Shown here piece after piece: positions 15,988 to 24,559 of a DNA stretch of 64,000 nt. Where the stretch lies: the NCBI GenBank assembly GCA_937925635.1, contig CALALX010000129.1, positions 1 to 64,000 of the forward strand, in the 5' to 3' direction. The translations under genes and the position numbers were made by a program. Origin of the DNA: an uncultured Caulobacter sp. (GTDB taxonomy: Bacteria; Pseudomonadota; Alphaproteobacteria; Caulobacterales; Caulobacteraceae). The notes beneath the pieces are model-generated. The model was not told where the DNA came from, ran no database searches, and saw only the letters and a program-made list of their open reading frames with translations. Every line of letters starts with the position of its first letter. Positions within the stretch are counted from its first letter, which is position 1.

Positions 15988-17352
15988 CTACAGCGGCGCG
16001 AACTTGGCCGTGAAGTGGCGCATGGCGGCGGGCTGCCAGGTGATGCGGAAGCCCTTCATCGCGTCCTTCTTCGCGACGATCTGCTCGAACACCTCGATGA
16101 TGTAGTCGGCATGGCTCTGGGTATAGACACGACGCGGGAAGGCCATGCGGACCAGGTCCATCGGGGCCTCGACCTCGGTCCCGTCCGGGCGCAGGCCGAA
16201 CATGACGGTGCCAATCTCGCAGGATCGGATGCCGCCCTCTTCATAGAGCGCCACGGCCAGGGCTTGGCCGGGGTAGTCCTTCGGCGGGATGTGCGGCAAC
16301 AGCCGGCGAGCGTCGATGAACACCGCGTGGCCGCCGGTCGGGCGAACGATCGGCACGCCCAACGCTTCGAGCCGCTCGCCAATGTAGGCCATCGTGCGCA
16401 GGCGGTAGCGCAGGTAATCCTCGTCGACGATCTCGGTCAGACCCTGGGCGATGGCGTCCAGGTCGCGACCGGCGAGGCCGCCGTAGGTCGGAAAGCCCTC
16501 GGTCAGGATCAGTCGATTGCGCGCGGCCTGAGCTAGGTCGTCGTCGTTCAGGGCCAGCCAGCCGCCGATGTTGGCGAAGGCGTCCTTCTTGGCCGACATG
16601 GTCATGCCGTCGGCGTCGGCGAACATGTCGCGGACGATGTCCTTCACCGACCGGTCGCCCTGGCCGGGCTCGCGCATCTTGATGAAGTAGGCGTTCTCGG
16701 CGAAGCGGCAGCCGTCGATGATGAATGGCTTGCGGTGTTTCTTCGCGATCTTCGCCGTCGCCCGGATGTTCTCCAGGCTGACGGGCTGGCCGCCGCCGGC
16801 GTTGTTGGTGACGGTGATCATCACGCAGGGCACGGCCGCGCCGTGGGCGGTCAGGAAGGCCTCCAGCCGCTCCAGGTCCATGTTGCCCTTGAACGGGTGC
16901 TCGCTGGTCGGGTCCAGGCCCTCGGCGACGACCAGGTCGGAAGCCTCCGCGCCCGTCGCCTCGATGTTGCCGCGGGTGGTGTCGAAGTGGGTGTTCGAGG
17001 GAATGAACTTCCCTTGCCCGCCCAGGATCGAGAACAGGATCGCCTCGGCCGCCCGGCCCTGGTGGGTCGGGATGACGTACTTGAACGGCATCAGATCCTT
17101 CACCGCCGCCTCGAAGCGGAAGAAGGACGGGCTGCCGGCGTAGCTCTCGTCGCCGGCCAGCAGGGCGGCCTGCTGTTTGGCGCTCATCGCCGAGGTGCCG
17201 CTGTCGGTCAGCAGGTCGATCAGGACGTCGTCGGAATGCAGCGCGAAGAGATTGTAGTCCGCCTTCCTGATCAGCGCTTCGCGTTCCTCGCGGGTCGTCA
17301 TGCGGATGGGCTCGACCGCCTTGATGCGGAACGGTTCGATGATGGTTCTCAT
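15988..17352 (-). CDS. tnaA: Tryptophanase (PLP-dependent beta-eliminating lyase)
   Basis: A 454-residue PLP enzyme that cleaves tryptophan to indole, pyruvate and ammonia. The PLP lysine is in MSAKKDAF. Tryptophanase and tyrosine phenol-lyase are close relatives, and three discriminating positions read as tryptophanase: Asp in HFDTTRGN (lyase has Thr), Ile in CEIGTV (lyase has Arg in MERG) and His in MRHFTAKF at the C-terminus (lyase has Phe). I chose the ATG at 17352 because related enzymes begin shortly before EPFRIK; an ATG at 17367 is possible. No tnaB permease or TnaC-like leader is seen. The gene diverges from zapE. Confidence 0.88.
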   Translation of the reverse strand: MRTIIEPFRIKAVEPIRMTTREEREALIRKADYNLFALHSDDVLIDLLTDSGTSAMSAKQQAALLAGDESYAGSPSFFRFEAAVKDLMPFKYVIPTHQGRAAEAILFSILGGQGKFIPSNTHFDTTRGNIEATGAEASDLVVAEGLDPTSEHPFKGNMDLERLEAFLTAHGAAVPCVMITVTNNAGGGQPVSLENIRATAKIAKKHRKPFIIDGCRFAENAYFIKMREPGQGDRSVKDIVRDMFADADGMTMSAKKDAFANIGGWLALNDDDLAQAARNRLILTEGFPTYGGLAGRDLDAIAQGLTEIVDEDYLRYRLRTMAYIGERLEALGVPIVRPTGGHAVFIDARRLLPHIPPKDYPGQALAVALYEEGGIRSCEIGTVMFGLRPDGTEVEAPMDLVRMAFPRRVYTQSHADYIIEVFEQIVAKKDAMKGFRITWQPAAMRHFTAKFAPL

Positions 17353-17403
17353 GTGATCTGTGTCCATTGAAGCGCGACGCGGCGCGCGCTACCCGGTTTG
17401 GCG

Positions 17404-18519
17404 ATGCCTTTATCCGTCCGCGCCGCCTACCGCGAGCGCCTTTCCGCAGGGGACATCCGACCCGACGCCGCCCAGGAGGCGGCGCTGGGCGCCCTGTCGC
17501 GGCTCGAGGGCGACCTCAACGCGTTGTCCGAGCCGGGCTTCTCGTTCTTCCGCAAACCCAAGGGCGCGAAGGGGGTCTATCTCTGGGGCCCGGTCGGGCG
17601 CGGCAAGTCCATGCTGATGGACCTGTTCTTCGATTCCGCCCCGCTGGCCAAGAAGCGGCGGGTGCACTTCCACGTCTTCATGGCCGAGGTGCACGCCCAC
17701 ATCGACGCCTGGCGCAAGGGTGACACGGCGGCCCGCAAGGCGCGCTTCGGCCAGGCCAAGGGTGACGATCCGATCGCGCCGACCGCCGAACTGATCGCCG
17801 AGGAGGCCCGGCTGCTCTGCTTCGACGAGCTGCAGGTCACCGACATCGCCGACGCCATGATCCTGGGCCGGCTGTTCGAGGCGCTGTTCGCGCTGGGGGT
17901 GACGCTGGTGGCGACCTCCAATCGGCCGCCGGACGACCTCTACAAGGACGGCATCAACCGCCAGCTGTTCCTGCCCTTCATCGCCATGCTCAAGGAAAGG
18001 CTGGAGATCGTCTCGGTGCGCGGTCCGGTCGACTTCCGCCTCGACCGCCTGCGCGGCGCGCGGACCTGGCTGGCGCCGGAGACGAAGGACAACGAGGCCG
18101 CGTTCGATCGCCTGTGGAGCGACATGCTCGACGGCGCCGCCGAGACCGGCGCGACGTTGGAGGTGCTGGGCCGCAAGCTGCACCTGCCCCGCGCCAGCGG
18201 CGGCCTGCTCCGTGTCGGCTTCGCCAGCCTCTGTGACAACGCGCTGGGGCCGCAGGACTATCTGGCGGTGGCCGCCCGTTTCCACACGGTGTTCCTTGAG
18301 GACATCCCCCGGCTGGTTCCGGCCAAACGCGACGCCGCGAAGCGGTTCAACACCCTGGTCGACGCCCTCTACGAGGCCGAGGTCAAACTGGTCGCCCTGG
18401 CCGAGGTCGAGCCCGAGGCGCTTTACCCAACGGGAGACGGCGCCTTCGAATTCGAGCGCACCGTTTCGCGTCTGCAGGAGATGCGTTCAGCCGACTGGCT
18501 CGAACGCATTCGCGACTAG
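17404..18519 (+). CDS. zapE: ZapE/AFG1-type cell-division ATPase
   Basis: A 371-residue AFG1-like P-loop ATPase. GVYLWGPVGRGKSMLMDLFF is Walker A with its flanks, CFDELQVTDIADAM is Walker B, and ATSNRPPDDLYKDGINRQLFLPFI is the family-specific sensor region. In E. coli ZapE acts at the Z-ring late in division under oxygen-limited growth. The ATG at 17404 is preferred over a TTG at 17398. It is the usual neighbour of the TCA-cycle genes in alphaproteobacteria, and here the sdh operon follows after 97 bases. Confidence 0.9.
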   Translation: MPLSVRAAYRERLSAGDIRPDAAQEAALGALSRLEGDLNALSEPGFSFFRKPKGAKGVYLWGPVGRGKSMLMDLFFDSAPLAKKRRVHFHVFMAEVHAHIDAWRKGDTAARKARFGQAKGDDPIAPTAELIAEEARLLCFDELQVTDIADAMILGRLFEALFALGVTLVATSNRPPDDLYKDGINRQLFLPFIAMLKERLEIVSVRGPVDFRLDRLRGARTWLAPETKDNEAAFDRLWSDMLDGAAETGATLEVLGRKLHLPRASGGLLRVGFASLCDNALGPQDYLAVAARFHTVFLEDIPRLVPAKRDAAKRFNTLVDALYEAEVKLVALAEVEPEALYPTGDGAFEFERTVSRLQEMRSADWLERIRD

Positions 18520-18551
18520 TTCGCAAAAAGCCCGCAACTGGCCCGGTTTCG

Positions 18552-18579
18552 TTGACACCCCCCGTCCGGGGCTTAAAAG
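18552..18579 (+). promoter_or_regulatory. Probable promoter of the sdhCDA operon
   Basis: TTGACA (18552-18557) is followed after 16 bases by TAAAAG (18574-18579). The stretch TTGACAC-N11-GCTTAAAA also resembles the Caulobacter housekeeping consensus (TTGACGS...GCTANAWC). It ends 38 bases before the sdhC ATG. Confidence 0.55.
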
Positions 18580-18616
18580 CGGCTCCAATCCTTGCCGCGC
18601 AACAGCCGAGTCCGAA

Positions 18617-19024
18617 ATGACAGAAGCGACGCCGGGGGTCCGCGAACGGCCCCTGTCCCCCCACCTCCAGGTCTGGCGCTGGCACGCGACCATGGCGGGA
18701 TCGATCCTGCATCGCGGCTCGCTGGTCGGCCTCTATGTCGGCGCTCTGATTCTGGTCGGCTGGCTTCTTTCTCTGGCCGCCGGCCCCGACGCCTACGCGA
18801 CCTACAAGGGGCTGCTTGGCTCGCCGCTCGGCAAGCTGGTTCTCTTCGGCCTCACCTACGCGCTGTTTTTCAACATGGCGAGCATGGTCCGGCACATGAT
18901 CTGGGACGTGGGCAGGGGCTTCCAGCCGAAGGTCGCCGACACCCTGACCATCGCCAGCTTTGTCTTCGCCGCCGTGGCCACGGTCGCGGTCTGGCTGATC
19001 GCCGCCAGCACGGGAGCCCTGTGA
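18617..19024 (+). CDS. sdhC: Succinate dehydrogenase cytochrome b556 subunit SdhC
   Basis: A 135-residue inner-membrane anchor subunit of complex II. RPLSPHLQVWRW and SILHRGSL at the N-terminus are conserved, and three transmembrane helices follow. The second helix ends in FFNMASMVRHMIWD. In E. coli SdhC the equivalent is YHVVVGIRHMMMD, whose first His (His84) ligates haem b; here that position is Asn86, while the second His (His93) is kept. The stop overlaps the sdhD ATG (TGATG). The ATG was chosen because the conserved region begins 12 residues later. Confidence 0.92.
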   Translation: MTEATPGVRERPLSPHLQVWRWHATMAGSILHRGSLVGLYVGALILVGWLLSLAAGPDAYATYKGLLGSPLGKLVLFGLTYALFFNMASMVRHMIWDVGRGFQPKVADTLTIASFVFAAVATVAVWLIAASTGAL

Positions 19025-19428
19025 TGGCTGGAACGCCGAACGATTTCCGCACCCCGATGGCGCGTGCCCGGGGCCTGGGCGCCGCCAAGCACGGCGTCGG
19101 CCACTTCATCGCCGAGCGCGTCAGCGGCATTGCCCTGATCCCGCTGGCCCTGTGGGCCGCCTTCTCCGGTCCGATGCTGGCCAAGGGCGACTTCGCCACC
19201 GCCGCCGTCTGGCTGTCCCAGCCGCTGAACGCCGTGCTGGCCGCCGCCTTCGTGGTGGTCGGCTTCTTTCATCTTCGCCTGACCATGCAGGTGGTGATCG
19301 AGGACTATGTCGAGGGCTTCGTCGGCAAGTCCGCGCTTCTCATGCTGAACCTCTTTGTCTGTGTCCTGGGCGCCGGCCTGGGCGTGTTCGCCATCCTCAA
19401 GGTGGCCCTGCTCGGGGGAGCCCTCTGA
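19024..19428 (+). CDS. sdhD: Succinate dehydrogenase membrane anchor subunit SdhD
   Basis: A 134-residue membrane anchor with three helices (about residues 33-50, 62-85 and 104-130). RARGLGAAKHGVGHFIAERV at the N-terminus is the alphaproteobacterial SdhD signature. FFHLRLTMQVVIEDYV in the second helix supplies the His ligand of haem b and the conserved Asp-Tyr near the quinone site. The gene overlaps sdhC by one base at its start and sdhA by one base at its end, so the three are translated in tight coupling. Confidence 0.93.
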   Translation: MAGTPNDFRTPMARARGLGAAKHGVGHFIAERVSGIALIPLALWAAFSGPMLAKGDFATAAVWLSQPLNAVLAAAFVVVGFFHLRLTMQVVIEDYVEGFVGKSALLMLNLFVCVLGAGLGVFAILKVALLGGAL

Positions 19429-21215
19429 TGGCCGCCTACAAGTTCGTCGACCATCGCTTCGACATCGTGGTCGTGGGCGCCGGCGGCTCGGGCCTGCGCG
19501 CGGCGCTCGGCTGCGCCCAGGCGGGTCTGAAGACGGCCTGCGTGACCAAGGTCTTCCCGACTCGGTCGCACACCGTCGCCGCCCAGGGCGGCATCTCCGC
19601 CAGCCTCGGCAACATGGGCGAGGACGACTGGCGCTGGCACATGTACGACACCGTCAAGGGGTCGGACTGGCTGGGCGACCAGGACGCCATCGAGTACCTG
19701 ACGCGCAACGCCCCGGCGGCGGTGTATGAACTCGAGCACTGGGGCGTGCCCTTCTCGCGCACCAGCGAGGGCAAGATCTACCAGCGCGCCTTCGGCGGCA
19801 TGACCCGCAACTACGGCGAGGCTCCGATCCAGCGCACCTGCGCGGCGGCCGACCGCACCGGCCACGCCATGCTGCACACCATGTACGGCAAGTCGCTGAG
19901 CCATTCGGTCGAGTTCTTCATCGAGTACTTCGCGCTGGACCTGATCATGGACGACGGCGTCTGCCGCGGCGTGACCGCGTGGAAGCTGGACGACGGCACC
20001 CTGCACCGCTTTCAGGCGCAACGGGTCATCCTGGCCACCGGCGGCTACGGCCGCGCCTATCTGTCGGCGACCTCGGCCCACACCTGCACGGGCGATGGCG
20101 GCGGCATGGCCCTGCGCGCCGGCCTGCCGCTGCAGGACATGGAGTTCGTGCAGTTCCACCCGACCGGCATCTTCCCGGCCGGATGCCTGATCACCGAGGG
20201 CGCCCGCGGCGAAGGCGGCTATCTGACCAATTCGGAGGGCGAGCGCTTCATGGAGCGCTACGCCCCCAGCGTGAAAGACCTGGCGCCGCGCGACATGGTC
20301 AGCCGCGCCATGACCATCGAGATCCGCGAGGGCCGCGGGGTGGGTCCCAACAAGGACCACATCAACCTGCACCTCGACCATCTGGACCCGAAGATCCTGC
20401 ACGAGCGCCTGCCCGGCATCTCCGAGACCGCCAAGGTCTTCGCCGGCGTCGACGTGACCAAGGGGCCGATCCCCGTCCTGCCGACCGTTCACTACAACAT
20501 GGGCGGTCTGCAGACGAACTATCACGGCGAGGTCGTCACCAAGCGTGGCAAGGAGAACGACGCCATCGTCCCGGGCCTGATGGCCGTGGGCGAGGCCGCC
20601 TGCGTGTCGGTGCACGGCGCCAATCGCCTCGGCTCCAACAGCCTGATCGACCTGGTGGTGTTCGGCCGCGCGGTCGGACTGCGTTGCGCCGAGACGGTGG
20701 TGGCCGGGGCGACCCAGCCGGAGCTCAAGGACTCCATGACCGACGGCCACCTGGCCCGCCTGGACCGCCTGCGCCACGCCAACGGCGGGCGCTCGACGGC
20801 CGACCTGCGGCTTGAGATGCAGCGCGCCATGCAGGAGGACGCCGCCGTGTTCCGCACCGGGGACTCGCTGAAGAGCGGCGTCGAGCGGATCCAGGCCGTC
20901 CACGCCGCCCGCGGCGACATCAAGGTCTCCGACCGCGGCATGATCTGGAACAGCGATCTGATGGAGACGCTGGAGTTCGAGAACCTGATCGGCCAGGCGG
21001 CCGTGACGGTGAACGGCGCCCTGAACCGCACCGAAAGCCGCGGCGCCCATGCCCGCGAGGACTTCGCCGACCGCGACGACAAGAACTGGATGAAGCACAC
21101 GCTGGCCTGGTTCGACGACGCCACCGGCAAGGTGAAGATCGACTACCGGCCGGTGCACAGCTACACGATGAGCAACGACATCGAGTACATTCCGCCCAAG
21201 GCGCGGGTTTACTGA
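19428..21215 (+). CDS. sdhA: Succinate dehydrogenase flavoprotein subunit SdhA
   Basis: A 595-residue catalytic subunit that oxidises succinate to fumarate. The dinucleotide fold is VVVGAGGSGLRAAL. RSHTVAAQGG contains the His (His48) that binds FAD covalently. HPTGIFPAGCLITEGARGEGG and the later HGANRLGSNSLIDLVVFGRA are the substrate and capping regions. The start is the ATG at 19428 inside CTGATGG, overlapping the sdhD stop. A strong terminator follows at 21239, so sdhB is not on the same simple transcript. Confidence 0.97.
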   Translation: MAAYKFVDHRFDIVVVGAGGSGLRAALGCAQAGLKTACVTKVFPTRSHTVAAQGGISASLGNMGEDDWRWHMYDTVKGSDWLGDQDAIEYLTRNAPAAVYELEHWGVPFSRTSEGKIYQRAFGGMTRNYGEAPIQRTCAAADRTGHAMLHTMYGKSLSHSVEFFIEYFALDLIMDDGVCRGVTAWKLDDGTLHRFQAQRVILATGGYGRAYLSATSAHTCTGDGGGMALRAGLPLQDMEFVQFHPTGIFPAGCLITEGARGEGGYLTNSEGERFMERYAPSVKDLAPRDMVSRAMTIEIREGRGVGPNKDHINLHLDHLDPKILHERLPGISETAKVFAGVDVTKGPIPVLPTVHYNMGGLQTNYHGEVVTKRGKENDAIVPGLMAVGEAACVSVHGANRLGSNSLIDLVVFGRAVGLRCAETVVAGATQPELKDSMTDGHLARLDRLRHANGGRSTADLRLEMQRAMQEDAAVFRTGDSLKSGVERIQAVHAARGDIKVSDRGMIWNSDLMETLEFENLIGQAAVTVNGALNRTESRGAHAREDFADRDDKNWMKHTLAWFDDATGKVKIDYRPVHSYTMSNDIEYIPPKARVY

Positions 21216-21238
21216 GCCTTACGCAGCAAGGCTTTCCA

Positions 21239-21278
21239 GACGGCGCGTCGCCCACCCGGGCGGCGCGCCGTCTTCGTT
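21239..21278 (+). terminator. Intrinsic terminator after sdhA
   Basis: A long GC-rich hairpin, GACGGCGCG...CGCGCCGTC, with an inner CGCCC/GGGCG stem, is followed by CTTCGTTT. It lies 24 bases after the sdhA stop and before creD. Confidence 0.7.
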
Positions 21279-21370
21279 TCAGGATGGGGGCGGCAACGCC
21301 GCTGGACCACCTCTGCATTCGTGCTGCACAGGCCACGCTCTTCCTTCCATCGACATTGAAGGAGGGCCTG

Positions 21371-22774
21371 ATGTCCGATTCCGATCCGAGCGTTTCGATC
21401 CGCCTGCCCAGGCCAAGGCAGGCCGGCTGGGGCGGCAAGGCGATTCTCGTCTGCCTGCTGGCGGTGATGATGGCCATCCCGTTGCTGTTCGTCTGGCTGC
21501 TGGTCGCCGATCGCACGCGGCGATCCGAGGCGGTCACCGCCGAGATCTCCGGCGTGCAGGGCGGTCCGCAGCGCGTGGTTGGTCCCCTGCTGGTCGCGCC
21601 CTACATGATTCCCGCCGCCTCCAGGGACGAGGAGTCGACCTGGGGCTGGTACGTCCTCTCGCCCGAAACCGGCGCGGCCAAGGTGGCGACAAAGGCCAGC
21701 CTCCTCAAGCGGGGCATCTTCAGCGCGCCGGTCTACGAGGCCACGGTCGACCTTGAGGCCCGATTCGCGCCGCCCGCCGCCACCCCAAATCTGCCCCTCG
21801 GCGCCACAGTCCACTGGGACCGCGCCCAGGTCGTGGTCGGCTTTTCAGACCTGCGGGGCGGTCGCCAGGATCCAGTGGCGTCCATTGCGACGGCGGGCGG
21901 CGAGTCCCGCGCCACCTTCGCCCCGGCGCCCGGCGTCGACCTCGGCCGCAGCGGCGAGGGAAGCGGCGAATTCGGCCTGATGTCGGCGCCGGCCGCTGCG
22001 CTGGGACAGGGCGGGATGTTCCGCACCCGGCTGGTGTTCACGGGAGCCGAGCGAATCTCAGTCGCGCCGTTCGCCAAATCGACCCGCGTTTCGCTCAGCG
22101 GCGACTGGCCCGACCCCGGCTTCGACGGCGGCTTCCTTCCGGCGACGCGCCGCGTGACCGAGCAAGGCTTCAGCGCCGAGCGGACGGTTCCGTTCATGGC
22201 GCGGGGCCTGGTGGCGGAGGGCCCGGCCCGGGAGCTGGCTCTCGTTGAACTGGCCCGAAAGGACATCGGCGTCACCTTCACCCGCAGCGACAACCCCTAC
22301 CAGTTCGTGTCGCGGTCGATGAAGTACGGGGTCATGTTCGTCGGTCTGGTGTTCCTGACCTTCTTCGTATTCGAGGCGCTGTCCGGAAGCCGCCTGCACG
22401 CCGCGCAGTACATCCTGATCGGCCTGGCCCAGATGGTCTTCTACCTGCTGCTGCTGAGCCTGTCGGAGTATGTCGGCTTCGACAGGGGCTTCCTGGCGGC
22501 GGCGAGCGCGACGGTGCTGCTGATCGGTCTCTACGCGGGGGCGGCGTTCCGGGGGCGCGGCTATCGGATCAAGGCGCTCGCTGTCTTCTCGGCGGTCTAC
22601 GGCCTGATCTACCTGCTGATGCGGCTTGAGGATTTCGCACTGCTGGCGGGCTCCGTCGCGGCCTTCGCCGGGCTCAGTATGGCCATGTGGCTGACGCGGA
22701 ATCTCGACTGGTACGGCGGCAAGGCCGCGCTTGTTGCCAGCGGCTCGCAACAACCCCCGCCGGGGCGGGGATAA
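21371..22774 (+). CDS. creD: CreD-family inner-membrane protein
   Basis: A 467-residue membrane protein of the CreD (CetA) family. An N-terminal transmembrane helix (about 22-45) and DRTRRSEAVTAEISGVQGGPQRVVGPLL open a large periplasmic domain. Six or so helices fill the last 170 residues (YGVMFVGLVFLTFFVFEAL onward). CreD is linked to envelope stress and colicin tolerance, but its biochemistry is unknown. GGAGGG precedes the ATG at 21371. The gene sits between sdhA and sdhB with a terminator on each side, which makes it a self-contained insertion into the sdh cluster. Confidence 0.85.
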   Translation: MSDSDPSVSIRLPRPRQAGWGGKAILVCLLAVMMAIPLLFVWLLVADRTRRSEAVTAEISGVQGGPQRVVGPLLVAPYMIPAASRDEESTWGWYVLSPETGAAKVATKASLLKRGIFSAPVYEATVDLEARFAPPAATPNLPLGATVHWDRAQVVVGFSDLRGGRQDPVASIATAGGESRATFAPAPGVDLGRSGEGSGEFGLMSAPAAALGQGGMFRTRLVFTGAERISVAPFAKSTRVSLSGDWPDPGFDGGFLPATRRVTEQGFSAERTVPFMARGLVAEGPARELALVELARKDIGVTFTRSDNPYQFVSRSMKYGVMFVGLVFLTFFVFEALSGSRLHAAQYILIGLAQMVFYLLLLSLSEYVGFDRGFLAAASATVLLIGLYAGAAFRGRGYRIKALAVFSAVYGLIYLLMRLEDFALLAGSVAAFAGLSMAMWLTRNLDWYGGKAALVASGSQQPPPGRG

Positions 22775-22785
22775 CGTCGCGGAAC

Positions 22786-22818
22786 GGCCCCTGTCCGGCG
22801 TGGACAGGGGCCCTTTCC
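22786..22818 (+). terminator. Intrinsic terminator after creD
   Basis: The arms GGCCCCTGTCC (22786-22796) and GGACAGGGGCC (22802-22812) pair perfectly around a 5-base loop and are followed by CTTTCC. It lies between creD and sdhB. Confidence 0.7.
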
Positions 22819-22865
22819 GGCACTAGACGATACCGCGTACGGAAACCTCGGAACGAAGCGGCGTC

Positions 22866-23648
22866 ATGGTTCAACTCGCGCTCCCCAAGAACTCCCGCAT
22901 CGGCAAGGGCAAGCACTTCCCGGCGCCGACCGGCGCCAAGCGCGTGAAGACCTTCAAGATCTACCGTTATGATCCGGAAGGGACCGAAAACCCGCGCTGG
23001 GACACCTACGACGTCGATGTCGACCGCTGCGGTCCGATGCTTCTGGACGTTCTGATCCACATCAAGAACGACATCGACCCGACCCTGACGTTCCGGCGCT
23101 CCTGCCGCGAGGGCGTCTGCGGGTCCTGCGCCATGAACATCGGCGGCCGCAACACCCTGGCCTGCACGCACGGCTGGGAAGAGGTTCCGGGCAAGGAGAT
23201 CACCATCGCCCCGCTGCCGAGCCAGCCGGTGGTGAAGGACCTGGTCCCCGACCTGACCCTTTTCTACGCCCAGTACGCTTCGATCGAACCCTGGCTGCAT
23301 ACCGACACGCCCGAGCCGCGGGCCGAATGGAAGCAGTCCCCGGAAGACCGCTCGAAGCTGGACGGCCTCTATGAGTGCATCCTCTGCGCCTGCTGTTCGA
23401 CCTCCTGCCCCAGCTACTGGTGGAACGGCGAGAAGTACCTCGGCCCGGCCACCCTCCTCCACGCCTACCGCTGGCTGATCGACAGCCGCGACGAGGCCAC
23501 CGGCGAACGGCTCGACGCGCTCGAGGATCCGTTCAAGCTCTACCGCTGCCACACGATCATGAACTGCGCCCAGGTCTGCCCCAAGGGTCTGAACCCGGCC
23601 AAGGCCATCGCCGAGATCAAGAAGATGATGGTGGAGCGCGTCGCCTGA
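22866..23648 (+). CDS. sdhB: Succinate dehydrogenase iron-sulfur subunit SdhB
   Basis: A 260-residue subunit that carries electrons from SdhA to quinone through three clusters. SCREGVCGSCAMNIGG...LAC ligates the [2Fe-2S] cluster. CILCACCSTSCPSYWW and CHTIMNCAQVCPKGLNP ligate the [4Fe-4S] and [3Fe-4S] clusters. Because creD and two terminators separate it from sdhA, it needs a promoter between 22813 and 22865 or read-through. Its stop overlaps the start of the Sel1-repeat gene (TGATG). Confidence 0.97.
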   Translation: MVQLALPKNSRIGKGKHFPAPTGAKRVKTFKIYRYDPEGTENPRWDTYDVDVDRCGPMLLDVLIHIKNDIDPTLTFRRSCREGVCGSCAMNIGGRNTLACTHGWEEVPGKEITIAPLPSQPVVKDLVPDLTLFYAQYASIEPWLHTDTPEPRAEWKQSPEDRSKLDGLYECILCACCSTSCPSYWWNGEKYLGPATLLHAYRWLIDSRDEATGERLDALEDPFKLYRCHTIMNCAQVCPKGLNPAKAIAEIKKMMVERVA

Positions 23649-24559
23649 TGCGCGGGCCCGCCCTCGCCGTCGGCCTGATGATGGCCGTCGCGGCGAGCGC
23701 GCGGGCGCAGGAGGTTCCGATCGGTCCCAAGGCCAACGCGGCCTGGTCGGTCCTCAAATCCGGCGATCGCCGCGGCGCGACCGAACTTGAGCGACTGGCC
23801 GCCGAAGGCGACGCGGACGCCCAGTTCCTGATCGGCTCCATGGCCTTCTCGGGAGAGGAGGGCTATCCCCGCGACAAGGCCAGGGCCTGCCGGTTGTGGG
23901 GCGCGGCCTCCGGCAAGCGCGCCGATGCGGCGCACCTGACCGCCGAATGCGTACAACACGGCCACGACGGCGTCCGACCGGATCCGGTTCGCGCCCGGGG
24001 CCTGTTCGAGGCGGCGGCGGCCATGGGCTTCGCCAAGTCGAAATGCGCGCTCGGCAACATGCTGGTGACCGGCGAGGGCGGACCGGCCGATCCGCCGCGC
24101 GGCGTCGCCCTGTGCCGACAGGCGGCCGAGGCCGGTGATCCAGACGCCCAGACCGACGTCGCCAACTACTATCTGATGGGCCAGGGCGTCGCCCGGGACC
24201 CGGCCTTGGCCGCGCGGTTCTACCAGCAGGCGGCCGACAAGGGTCAGGCCGTGGCCGCCCTCACCCTTGGCCAGATGTACTGGAACGGCGACGGGGTGCC
24301 GAAGGACCGGGCCCGCTCGGCGGAGTACTGGCGCATGGCCTATCGCGCAGGCCGCAAGGAGGCGGCGGCGCTGCTCGGCGACGAGGCCTTCCTGCGCGCC
24401 GTGCCGCCCGGCCCGGCCGGGACGCCGAAGGTCAATCCCGCCGCGCTCGACGAGGGCATTGGCTGGTATGAACGCGCCCTTCGAGAGGACCCGGATTCGG
24501 CGGCAAGGGTCGGCGAACGCCTGAGGACGCTGCGCGACCTGCGGGCGCGACTGCCCTGA
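23648..24559 (+). CDS. Exported Sel1-repeat protein
   Basis: A 303-residue protein with a signal peptide (about residues 1-20, ending ARAQ). Sel1-type helical repeats run from about residue 45 to 245: AEGDADAQFLIGSMAFSG, AAAMGFAKSKCALGNMLVTG, EAGDPDAQTDVANYYLMGQG and DKGQAVAALTLGQMYWNGDG. Such periplasmic solenoids act as scaffolds for other proteins. It is translationally coupled to sdhB, yet no specific link to complex II is known to me. Confidence 0.8.
   Translation: MRGPALAVGLMMAVAASARAQEVPIGPKANAAWSVLKSGDRRGATELERLAAEGDADAQFLIGSMAFSGEEGYPRDKARACRLWGAASGKRADAAHLTAECVQHGHDGVRPDPVRARGLFEAAAAMGFAKSKCALGNMLVTGEGGPADPPRGVALCRQAAEAGDPDAQTDVANYYLMGQGVARDPALAARFYQQAADKGQAVAALTLGQMYWNGDGVPKDRARSAEYWRMAYRAGRKEAAALLGDEAFLRAVPPGPAGTPKVNPAALDEGIGWYERALREDPDSAARVGERLRTLRDLRARLP

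Noticed and set aside
15988..17367. Tyrosine phenol-lyase
   Set aside because: The three diagnostic positions (Asp, Ile and C-terminal His) match tryptophanase.
19305..21158. A 617-codon open frame on the - strand
   Set aside because: It is antisense to sdhA, a certain gene, and its composition is dominated by His, Gln, Val and Arg.
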